From CAZOAR01 sp964577985 (lineage in GTDB: Bacteria; Gemmatimonadota; CAZMKB01; CAZNLH01), in contig CAZOAR010000051.1 in NCBI GenBank assembly GCA_964577985.1, forward strand, positions 1 through 17,848: a stretch of DNA of 17,848 nt. The letters are read 5' to 3'. The number at the start of each line of letters is the position of its first letter. Positions within the stretch are counted from its first letter, which is position 1. The translations under genes were made by a program, and so were the position numbers. Of the stretch, positions 8,198 to 15,544 are shown piece by piece. The notes beneath the pieces were generated by a model, which ran no database searches, was not told the DNA's origin, and saw only the letters and a list, made by a program, of their open reading frames with translations.

Positions 8198-10522
8198 ATG
8201 CAAAACTTCTACCGTTCTTGTCAACAGTTTCTGACCGGAGCCCGGCGCAACGGAGCGCTTTTCTCACTGATGTCCGCGCTGGTCCTGACCTTTTCACTGG
8301 TCACGCATGTAAGCGCCGTCCAGCGAATGGTACTGACCGAAGGCTATACGAATTACCAGTGACCATATTGTCCCGCGGCCGACCGTGCGTTGGACCTCAT
8401 CTACGAAGGCGATTCCGACAACTTATCGATCATTCGCTATCACACATGGTGGCCTGGTTCGAATGATCCTTACTACAACGCTAACATCGCGGAAAATAAC
8501 GCCCGCATAAGCTACTACGGGGTCAACTATACACCAGACCTCTGGATCGATGGGGATATACATGGAGGTTCAGGATACGGCTCCTGGGGCAATTACATTA
8601 CCAGCGAAGAAGGGGTCTCGAGCCCCATCGCTATCGATCTCTCCGCCGACTATGGTTCCGCGGGCGATTATGGTACGATCACCGCTGTAATCACCGCCAT
8701 CGATCCGATCACGGAGTCAGGCCTGAAGACACGCTTCGCCATAACGGAGTCACACCTCCCCCGGTACGGACAGTTCGAGGAGTTCAATAATGTCATGCGG
8801 GACATGGTTCCCGACGCTGGCGGCCTCGACCTCTCCATCTCGCAGGGAGATACCGTCACTGTGCAGGCAGACTATGTCCTGTCGAACGACTGGGACTTCG
8901 CCAACCTCGACATAATCGCTTTCGTACAGGCGGACCAGGGCAAAAAGATCCTCCAGACCGCGAGGTTCACCCCACCGTCGGGCTCCGTCGCCGGGACAGT
9001 TACAAGCACGGAGAGCGGATTCCCCATCCCGAACGCCAACGTGGACATCCTCAACACGAGTTATGGAGACATTACTGATTCACAGGGAGCCTACTTCTTC
9101 TCCTTCATCCCCGGAAATCAGAGCGTAACCGTGGGAGCGGGAGGCTATGTCCCTGACACACTGAGCGTATTCATAACGTCAGGGGACACGGCGACGTTCA
9201 ACATAGAATTGCAGCCCGGCGCTACCAGCTCCATAACGGGTACGGTCACTGACCCCGGCACACGGGCGGGTCTGAAGGCCGCCGTGACACTCTACATGAA
9301 CGGCGACTCCCTTGCCACAGTGGACACCGACTCCCTGACCGGGGCCTATGCCTTTGATGGAGTCAGCGTCTCGCTTCCCCCGTGGGTTGTCTACACCGAC
9401 CTCAGGGTAGTTCCGGAGATCCCCTACGGCGCGGTTGCCTATGGCGACACTATCCAGGTCGAAGAGGGAAGCCCGGCCGTAGTCGATTTTGCCCTCTCTC
9501 CAGCGGATGTATTCCTGGTGGATGACGACGAAGGGATGACGTATGAGACGTATTTCAAGGACGAGATAGCGGCCGCCGGTCGGACCTACTATCACTACGA
9601 TGTCAACGCCGAGGGCGAGTCGGCAGCGAACCAGATCGAGTTGTTTCCCGTTACTTCCACAGTCGTCTGGTTTACCGGGGACGCGAGCTCGAGCACCATT
9701 TCCGAGGTAGAACAGGACAGTCTCGCCAGCCTCCTGGATCGAGGAGGAAGCGTTTTCCTCACCGGACAGAACATCGCCGAGGACCTCGACATGGCGGGAA
9801 GCACCCTCCTCTCCGACTACTTCCATGTGGCCCATGGCGGCAACAGCTCCAACTGGCTGTCGCGGGGGGTCCAGGGCAATCCTGTCACGGGATACCTGGA
9901 GCATTTCGTCACGACAGGCCAGGGGGGCGCGAACAATCAGACATCGAGAGACATCCTGCTTCCCAGCGATCCGGCCGTGACGTTCATCGACTATATATCC
10001 AGTCCGATCGACACGACCCCGAGAGGTGTCGCGGCAGTATACGTGGAGGGCGCTTCGTCGTCCAAAGCGATCCTGATGGGAATGGGCTTTGAGTCGATCA
10101 ATCGTCCCGGGAGCGATCTTTCACAGGCCACGCGCGAAGAGACGATGCTCGCGATATTGAACTGGTTCGACGGAATCGTCGATATCGGTGACAACAGCGG
10201 AGCTGGCGGCGGCATTCAACTGCCACGGACAGTCGCGCTGGAGCAGAACTACCCGAATCCTTTCAATCCGTCCACCACGATTCGATATTCTGTCCCGTCA
10301 CGGGAAGACGCGCACGCGAACGCATCGGTTCAGCTGGCTCTCTACGACATCAGGGGACGCTTGATTAACGTGCTCGTGGATAAGGGGCAGGCCCCTGGCA
10401 ATTACATGGTTCACTGGGATGGCAAAGACGGACGGGAGCAGCCGGTCGTGTCGGGCGTGTATCTCTACAGGCTCAGGGTGGAGGACCAGGTCCTCACCAG
10501 GAAGATGACAATCCTCCGGTAG
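8198..10522 (+). CDS. Secreted selenoprotein: Omp28-like thioredoxin fold (UPYC) + Ig-like/carboxypeptidase-regulatory repeats + GATase-like domain + FlgD-like C-terminal domain
   Basis: 774 residues if the TGA at 8360 is read as selenocysteine (U55). Domains: signal peptide about 1-43; thioredoxin-like Omp28-type domain about 47-258 with active site U55-P-Y-C58 and a probable cis-Pro in YTPDLWIDG (about 111-119); two carboxypeptidase-regulatory-like beta domains about 261-435; a GATase-like domain about 437-655 (VDDDEG, WFTG, GGSVFLTGQNI); and a FlgD-Ig-like sorting tail about 680-774 with QNYPNPFNPSTT. The lipoprotein at 14223-15260 is a paralogue of the first domain and has Cys in place of U (SCAPC against QUPYC, then ENNAR.SYYGV in both). 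The ATG has GGAG 7 nt upstream. It is convergent with the redox operon. A disulfide reductase/isomerase-type role in the envelope or outside is inferred. Alternative: a Cys-to-stop mutation or a base-call error. Confidence 0.82.
8360..8362 (+). other. Candidate selenocysteine codon (in-frame TGA, codon 55)
   Basis: TGA is in frame with both the signal peptide upstream and 719 codons downstream. It is followed by CCA TAT TGT, giving U-P-Y-C, the spacing of a thioredoxin/glutaredoxin CxxC. It aligns with Cys119 of the CAPC paralogue. TGA also terminates at least four other genes here (stops at 2569, 6498, 12104 and 14223), so readthrough would have to be local. Confidence 0.75.
8370..8395 (+). 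promoter_or_regulatory. Candidate bacterial SECIS hairpin
   Basis: Paired by eye: GTCC (8370-8373) with GGAC (8392-8395); CG (8374-8375) with CG (8388-8389); CGG (8376-8378) with CCG (8383-8385). The apical loop is CCGA (8379-8382) and there are two 2-nt bulges on the 3' side. An alternative fold pairs CGC with GCG and gives a 10-nt loop opening with GG, closer to the usual loop guanosine. The loop lies 14-16 nt after the TGA, at the short end of the range known for bacterial SECIS. GC-rich coding DNA forms such hairpins readily, so this is supportive only. Confidence 0.45.
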
Positions 10523-10629
10523 CGGGGATGTGAACGATATCGAGGCAGAATGGTGCGTGTCCAGGGTTCGCGACTTGCTCGGGCACGCGCGCGCCATTGT
10601 CCAATAGTTGATCGGTCTGTGCTGGATGG

Positions 10630-12120
10630 TTAGAACTTGCTGAAGAGCTTTACCTCGAGGCCCTCGAATTCCGGCTCCGTCCGGCAGACCCCACCCACGC
10701 AGACCCTTCCCTTCTGGCGTGATCCGTAGAAGACCATGAGATCCTGGTTTTCACTGAGATGCAGGTTGATCTGGCCGGAGAGGAACACGTTTTTGTCGGG
10801 GATATCCTCTATCCACCTCTGGAGATCAGATCTGTTGTCTTTCTCTCCCATGAACGAGATCGTCCAGTGTGGCGAGCGCGTGTATTCTGCGATCAGAAGA
10901 TCGACATCAAACTCACCTATGGCAGTGCCCTTCTGGTGTTGATGCTGGATCTCTGTACGAATGCTGTTGCGATCGTTGAGGTAGTATTCGAGCTCGACGA
11001 CAGGAATGTAGCTGCGAATCCCCTCATTCACCTGCGAGCCGAATGCAAGCACGCCGTACAGCTTATCTCCCTGGTAGCGGCTCCACTCCCCGTACACCTC
11101 TTCATACTTTACCTTTCCCGTCGTGTACGACTCAGTCCGGCTGTAGTTGAAAAGCAGCGTATTCATAGGGACGGGCGAGTAAGATGCCTCGACCTGATAA
11201 CCCTCTTCATTGTTGGCGTCCATGGAATAGGCGTTTCGGCTGAGGAGTGTATATATGTGTTCCCTCGTCAGCGCCGGCGGATTGTTGTGAAAATCGAACT
11301 GGTCATACTTCTTGTATTCGAGCAGGAGACCCACGCCGAACAGATCAAGATTGGTCCCGAGGTATACCGCGCTTCCTGGCTCGCTGATTCGATCGCCCAT
11401 CTCGCCATAGAAATAGAGTCGACTCAGCCCGAACTCCAGCCTCCCGGTAACAATCTCATCCGTGGATGAAGAGTTGCTGATCCTGCTGATGCTCGAGCCC
11501 AGCAACACGTTCTGCAGGGGACCTGTATTCAATCGCTCGCTCAGGCGGGCCTCGAGGTTGGCCGCGTGCAGCAGACCGAATCTCTCCTGCGGGATTCCCG
11601 AAGGCTTCTTGTCGAGCATCTTCCCCGTGAGAAACTTGAAATCGAAAATGTCTTTCTGGACACCGATACGAATCCCATCGAGGCTGGTGTCGATCCGGAC
11701 ATCGCGACTTTCGTAGCTTCTAAACGCGATACCTCGTCCGAAAATATCATAGAAGTTGCCCGCGGTTATGCGAACCCCATTCCTCTGAAACTCCACATAG
11801 CGATACGCGATATCCTGGAAGGTTGAATCGGGGGGCAGGTCCTTCGCGCTTCCGGCGGATCGCTCAGATGGCTGGAACACCTCGAAACGAGCCCCGAACG
11901 AGAATGGGTCGGTCTGATATCTGAGATCGAACCAATCCTCCAGGATCTCATCGTTCGTGTCTTTCTCCAGCGAGTATTCAAACTGATTGGATATGCTGAG
12001 ATTGGAAAGATCAACAGCCTGTGCCCGGGCATTCGAGGCGAACACAATCAAGCAGAACAGGCACACCAGGCAAAGAATTGATCGGCTCCCTTGAGGGCCG
12101 CGCTCAACCACCAACACCAC
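10630..12120 (-). CDS. Outer-membrane beta-barrel protein of unknown function
   Basis: Up to 496 residues. An N-terminal hydrophobic segment (about 13-30) ends SNARAQA, fitting signal peptidase I cleavage. The rest alternates polar and hydrophobic residues with frequent Tyr/Phe strands and ends in phenylalanine (VKLFSKF), as outer-membrane barrels do. Near the end is a paired-cysteine loop, RVCVGGVCR. I do not recognise a named family. It is the last gene of the four-gene operon and overlaps the end of the thioredoxin gene by up to 17 nt. The start is uncertain: GTG codons at 12120, 12117 and 12111 all follow GAAGGGGAAA, and the one at 12117 has the best spacing. Co-expression with thioredoxin-fold proteins suggests its C-terminal disulfide could be a substrate. 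That is inference. Confidence 0.85.
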   Translation of the reverse strand: MVLVVERGPQGSRSILCLVCLFCLIVFASNARAQAVDLSNLSISNQFEYSLEKDTNDEILEDWFDLRYQTDPFSFGARFEVFQPSERSAGSAKDLPPDSTFQDIAYRYVEFQRNGVRITAGNFYDIFGRGIAFRSYESRDVRIDTSLDGIRIGVQKDIFDFKFLTGKMLDKKPSGIPQERFGLLHAANLEARLSERLNTGPLQNVLLGSSISRISNSSSTDEIVTGRLEFGLSRLYFYGEMGDRISEPGSAVYLGTNLDLFGVGLLLEYKKYDQFDFHNNPPALTREHIYTLLSRNAYSMDANNEEGYQVEASYSPVPMNTLLFNYSRTESYTTGKVKYEEVYGEWSRYQGDKLYGVLAFGSQVNEGIRSYIPVVELEYYLNDRNSIRTEIQHQHQKGTAIGEFDVDLLIAEYTRSPHWTISFMGEKDNRSDLQRWIEDIPDKNVFLSGQINLHLSENQDLMVFYGSRQKGRVCVGGVCRTEPEFEGLEVKLFSKF

Positions 12121-12694
12121 TTTCCCCTTCCATCGCTTCCTCTCCTCCCTCGTCTTCGGCGGTAAAAGCCTTTTCTATCTCCTCGCGCAGAGATGCCTCG
12201 TCACCCGGTCTGTATCCAAAATGTTTGTACAGAATCTCTCCCTTCGCGTTCAGGACGTACGTATATGGTGTCCCCAGAAGGCCGTACTTGCGCAGAACAT
12301 CTCCATTGGTGTCGAGGGGAACCGTAAACTCGTATCGGTTTCCGGTGACAAACGATTTCACCTTTGATACACTCCACGGCGAGTCCTCGGAGATGGCAAG
12401 GACAACGAGTCCCCTGTCGCGGTAATCCTTCTGTATCTTGTTCAGGTGGGGAAGCTCCTTCACGCACGGTTTGCACCAGGTCGCCCAGAAGTCTATTACT
12501 ATCGGGCCTTTCCCCAGCAGTTGCGAAAGCTCGACAATGTTTCCGCTGAGATCCTTCAGTGAAAAATTCGCCAGCTTGAGTTTCCCGTCTCCTCCGGAGA
12601 GAGGATCGTGAAACCCGAGCGTCAGGACCATAAGACAGGCGCACACTGGTACCAACATTGTTTTCACTCTCTTTAAGAGGTGCATCCTGGCCAT
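12104..12694 (-). CDS. TlpA/ResA-type exported thioredoxin-like protein
   Basis: Periplasmic or membrane-anchored thiol-disulfide oxidoreductase of the TlpA/ResA (AhpC/TSA-Redoxin) family. 196 residues. Seen: basic N-terminus and hydrophobic segment about 9-28 (uncleaved anchor or signal peptide); core VIDFWATWCKPCVKELPHL with active-site C74 and C77; LVVLAISEDS; cis-Pro loop GTPYTYVL with P143. The C-terminus is a Glu/Gly-rich tail from about 179. The ATG at 12694 has GGGAG 7 nt upstream; an ATG three codons later is possible. It is third in the minus-strand operon, 74 nt after the FlgD-tailed protein and overlapping the barrel gene. Such proteins usually reduce disulfides in exported partners. 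Here the neighbours carry CAPC, paired cysteines and (convergent) UPYC, which makes an electron-transfer partnership plausible but unproven. Confidence 0.92.
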   Translation of the reverse strand: MARMHLLKRVKTMLVPVCACLMVLTLGFHDPLSGGDGKLKLANFSLKDLSGNIVELSQLLGKGPIVIDFWATWCKPCVKELPHLNKIQKDYRDRGLVVLAISEDSPWSVSKVKSFVTGNRYEFTVPLDTNGDVLRKYGLLGTPYTYVLNAKGEILYKHFGYRPGDEASLREEIEKAFTAEDEGGEEAMEGESGVGG

Positions 12695-12768
12695 CCTTTT
12701 TCTCCCTGTACGCGAGTGCTGATCATGCCCAGCCCGTTCTTGATTCTCGCAACGGTGATCTGATCGTC

Positions 12769-14172
12769 CTATTTTACAATGTTCATCCGTCTTATCCTGA
12801 CCTGGTCGTCGACCCGCAAACGGTAGAAATAACTTCCGCTTACGACAGTCTCACCATTATCTCCCCTGCCATCCCATGCCACAGTATGATCTCCAGCACT
12901 CATTGCCCCCTCGAGAAGGGTGGTAACGCGACGACCACGCAGGTCATAAACCGTCAGTTCGACATCGCCGCGGGTGACCGTCCGAAACGAGATCGTTGTC
13001 GATGGATTGAAGGGGTTGGGATAATTCTGCCGCAGGAGGAACGACCTGGGGAGTAATGCGCCCGTTCCGGTTGCACCATCCTCATCGCCGATCCCGACTA
13101 GAGTGCCATCCAGGTATTCTATCACCCTCTGGGCCACGGTGTTGCGGTCAGTCTGGGAGTTGATGGCCTCGAACCCAAAAGCAAAATATACCACGCGAGT
13201 GGTATCCGTGACATTGTAGACAGCCGAGGAAATCGCGGCCCCGCGCTGTGTCGAATTGTAGTAGAATGACGTGTACGCGCCACCTCCAGCAGGAGCGACT
13301 TCGCTTGGTCGGATCTGGTTGTCCGCCCCGTCTCCGCCGGAGATGTCGAGAGTAAGACCATCAGATATGGGCTCCCCGTCAATCCCGTCGAGCACCAGGA
13401 TACCCGTCGAGTCGGAGATGAACGAAGCGTGCAGGTGGTCCGTGTAAAAGGGCGTCCCCCCTATGTCCCTGCCGATATCCTGCCCGCTTATGAACAGCTT
13501 GCCCCCCCCGTCAAGAAACTCTGTCAGGGTGCTCATCTCACCAGCGTTCAACGCCGGCGCGTTCTCACCCGTCAGCCAGAAACAGTAATCGAACAGCCCG
13601 AGATCCTTCGCCGCGACGGGCTCCAGGGCCTGCTCCCACACGCCGTTCGAGTACATTTCGGGGATCGCGTCCTTATAGAAGCCTTCGTACGCACTCCCCC
13701 CATCGTCGTCCACAATCAGCACATTCGTGCCCTCTGTAATCAGAGCGAAATGCACAGTATCAACAAGGGCGGGATTACCACGTGATCGAAAGGCAAGCGA
13801 GGCGGTCGCCCCACCCTCCACGTCGAATGGCGTGATATCTACAGTGGCACTGTCTGTGATCTGCGGCGCAAGCTCGAGCGGTGCCTGGGAGACTCCAGGT
13901 GGAAAACAGATGGACCCGACGCACATCACCACAAACCAGCTTGTGTCTGGTGTTTCGTACACCATGCTGACATCCAGTGTGTCGAGCATATCTCCAGTAT
14001 TGGTGATCATAGCCTTCAGAATCGTGACCTCCATAAGCGGCGACGTCGCTATCGGATCGTTCACCTCGACAGAGAACGAATAATCAACCGCGCGTGCCGG
14101 CATCACGAATAGCGAAAGAAGCATCGCCGCCACCACCAGCAATCTTGCATCTGTTCCCCATGTTGTTCTCAT
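12769..14172 (-). CDS. Exported GATase-like protein with FlgD-like C-terminal sorting domain
   Basis: 467 residues. Seen: signal peptide 1-28 ending MPARA; a beta-rich domain about 29-145 with a close cysteine pair (MCVGSICFPP, C84 and C89); a GATase-like domain about 150-355 (VLIVDDDGGSAYE, FWLTG, GGKLFISGQDIGRD, YTDHLHA); and a FlgD-Ig-like tail about 375-467 with RQNYPNPFNPSTT. I use the ATG at 14172 because AGGAGGT (14181-14187) lies 8 nt upstream and a normal signal peptide follows. An in-frame ATG at 14226 would overlap the previous stop but adds 18 basic residues before the signal. The last two domains match the C-terminal half of the selenoprotein at 8198-10522. The sorting tail points to surface exposure or secretion in FCB-type bacteria. 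No catalytic role can be assigned. Confidence 0.9.
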   Translation of the reverse strand: MRTTWGTDARLLVVAAMLLSLFVMPARAVDYSFSVEVNDPIATSPLMEVTILKAMITNTGDMLDTLDVSMVYETPDTSWFVVMCVGSICFPPGVSQAPLELAPQITDSATVDITPFDVEGGATASLAFRSRGNPALVDTVHFALITEGTNVLIVDDDGGSAYEGFYKDAIPEMYSNGVWEQALEPVAAKDLGLFDYCFWLTGENAPALNAGEMSTLTEFLDGGGKLFISGQDIGRDIGGTPFYTDHLHASFISDSTGILVLDGIDGEPISDGLTLDISGGDGADNQIRPSEVAPAGGGAYTSFYYNSTQRGAAISSAVYNVTDTTRVVYFAFGFEAINSQTDRNTVAQRVIEYLDGTLVGIGDEDGATGTGALLPRSFLLRQNYPNPFNPSTTISFRTVTRGDVELTVYDLRGRRVTTLLEGAMSAGDHTVAWDGRGDNGETVVSGSYFYRLRVDDQVRIRRMNIVK

Positions 14173-14180
14173 TGTTCTTG

Positions 14181-14187
14181 ACCTCCT
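14181..14187 (-). promoter_or_regulatory. Shine-Dalgarno fixing the start of the FlgD-tailed protein at 14172
   Basis: The minus strand reads AGGAGGT, a full anti-SD match, 8 nt before the ATG at 14172. It places the start 18 codons inside the longest frame and gives a clean signal peptide. Confidence 0.8.
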
Positions 14188-14222
14188 GCGGGATAATCGT
14201 CCTTCTTTCAGATCGGGCCTTT

Positions 14223-15260
14223 TCATGGACTCCGGCTCGTGGCTGCCTGGATGATGTCGCTGGCGACCGCGTCCTGGAGTTGCAGGAACGCCACGACACT
14301 CAGATCCGCCGCCTTCCAGCCGTCCGCAATGGTATAGTCTTCCGTGAACGTCTGGGTAGTACCGACCGAGAGCTCGTCGATCGACCTTCCGTCGGCATTC
14401 GGGAGCATGTCCCTCAGGACGCTGTCGAAATATGTCAAGCCATTCTCCGCCTCATAGTGGATATCTCCCTCCACAAGAGCTATCAGCAGGTTGTATTGTC
14501 CCTGCGGCACCTCGGAGAGAGCCGTCAGTTCCACCGTTGCCCGACCACTGCTCCCATTTATCTCGTTCGTGACGCTGAGTTGCACGCTGGACACAACTTC
14601 CAGCCTCTTCTGGACAGCCGCCTCGATCGCCTGCGCGTCGTCCGCCCCCTGCAGGGGAGAGAGGAACTCTGTGCCATCGATCACTACATACGGGACTCCC
14701 ACCCCGTCAACTCCGTAATACGATTTTCTGGCGTTGTTTTCGGGACGCGCGTCGAGATAGAACGGGTCCAGCGGATCCGGCCAGTTCACGTGATACTGGA
14801 TTGATACGACTCCGCAACTGCTTATTCCGTATGCGTTAAGGGCTGCTACATCGTACGAATCGAGCACTTCGTTTATGGCAGCGTCAGATTGAACACACGG
14901 TGCGCAGCTAGTATTTGAAAAGTCTTCAAGCAGAACGACCCGCTCATATTCGGTGAGCTCAAATGAAAGGCTCGACAGCTTGCCAAGTGCAACCGTAACG
15001 GTTGCGGACGCCGGATCACTCTTGTGGCAGGCCATACTCACCGCTACCATGTGATCCCCTGTTCGGACCTGAGTCAGAGAGTCCGGGGTCTCTTTGCCCG
15101 TCTCCTCTCCATCAAGGAGGATAGCGGCACCGTCTAAGCTTGAGGTCACAAATATCGATCCAACCGGCAGGACGCCGGTCGGATCCTTCTGGCCGCACCC
15201 ATCAATAATGACTCCTCCGAAGAGGAGGACTGCCACCATAACAACGTTCTTCATATACAC
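14223..15260 (-). CDS. PEGA + Omp28-like thioredoxin-fold lipoprotein (CAPC)
   Basis: 345 residues. Seen: hydrophobic leader ending IIDGC, with Cys22 as the likely lipid site (Asp at -2 is unusual); a PEGA-type domain about 33-103 (GSIFVTSSLDGAAILLDG); then a thioredoxin-like Omp28-type domain from about 106 with EDFSNTSCAPC (C119, C122) and a probable cis-Pro at 190 (GVGVPYVVIDG). An extra Cys149 lies in YGISSCG. It is the Cys-containing paralogue of the selenoprotein's N-terminal domain, and the two share ENNAR.SYYGV and RDM.P.A blocks. First gene of the minus-strand operon, behind the promoter at 15314-15342. Start GTG 15260, or ATG 15254 two codons later; GAGAG lies 4 or 10 nt upstream respectively. 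It ends TGA, 50 nt before the next start. A tethered oxidoreductase acting in the periplasm or at the outer membrane is the best reading. Confidence 0.88.
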   Translation of the reverse strand: MYMKNVVMVAVLLFGGVIIDGCGQKDPTGVLPVGSIFVTSSLDGAAILLDGEETGKETPDSLTQVRTGDHMVAVSMACHKSDPASATVTVALGKLSSLSFELTEYERVVLLEDFSNTSCAPCVQSDAAINEVLDSYDVAALNAYGISSCGVVSIQYHVNWPDPLDPFYLDARPENNARKSYYGVDGVGVPYVVIDGTEFLSPLQGADDAQAIEAAVQKRLEVVSSVQLSVTNEINGSSGRATVELTALSEVPQGQYNLLIALVEGDIHYEAENGLTYFDSVLRDMLPNADGRSIDELSVGTTQTFTEDYTIADGWKAADLSVVAFLQLQDAVASDIIQAATSRSP

Positions 15261-15313
15261 GGATCTCTCTTACAATAGATCGGGACGGGCACTTTCGAGA
15301 ATAAGGGCATACT

Positions 15314-15342
15314 ATTATAACACGATTGATCTCGTTTGGCAA
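15314..15342 (-). promoter_or_regulatory. Sigma70-type promoter of the four-gene redox/surface operon
   Basis: On the minus strand: -35 TTGCCA (15337-15342, one mismatch), 17-nt spacer, -10 TATAAT (15314-15319, perfect). Transcription would start near 15307, about 47 nt before the GTG at 15260. The whole run 15260 to 10630 is closely packed, so this promoter probably serves all four genes. Confidence 0.75.
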
Positions 15343-15505
15343 TCCCCCTTCACTTACAGCATCTCTGTTATTCGGACCTCATATTCGATAGTAACATCTC
15401 TCGCTCCTGGGATACAATCCGCGTACGCAGGTATTCGTCATTGAACTCATTGTAACCGCGGGGCCGCATCGGGGGCTTGTTCCTTCGGTAGGAGACCGGT
15501 GGATA

Positions 15506-15536
15506 ACAAAAATACAAGGCTCAGGGCTTGTATTTC
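15506..15536 (-). terminator. leuS terminator hairpin (TACAA family copy C)
   Basis: On the minus strand AAATACAAG pairs with CTTGTATTT (9 bp, 8-nt loop), and the 3' arm merges into TTTTTGTT. It begins 8 nt after the leuS TAA. The AT-rich stem is weaker than a classic GC stem. It closely resembles the plus-strand element at 7908-7930. Confidence 0.65.
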
Positions 15537-15544
15537 TAAGCGCC

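Noticed and set aside
8360..8362. Genome-wide reassignment of UGA (as in Mycoplasma or Gracilibacteria)
   Set aside because: TGA is the actual stop of at least four intact genes in this window (stops at 2569, 6498, 12104 and 14223), and no other in-frame TGA is seen.
8198..8389. A separate short ORF (54 codons) followed by an independent gene starting at TTG 8390
   Set aside because: Upstream and downstream parts are in the same frame, the short ORF supplies a signal peptide and the start of the thioredoxin strand (VLTEGYTNY), and the paralogue aligns across the TGA without a gap.
10523..10629. Bidirectional terminator between the convergent genes
   Set aside because: I found only a GC-rich alternating stretch (GCGCGCGC) without a convincing stem plus T-tract on either strand.
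12769..14226. Start of the FlgD-tailed protein at the ATG at 14226
   Set aside because: The ATGA overlap is attractive, but AGGAGGT 8 nt before the ATG at 14172 and a clean signal peptide from there are stronger evidence.
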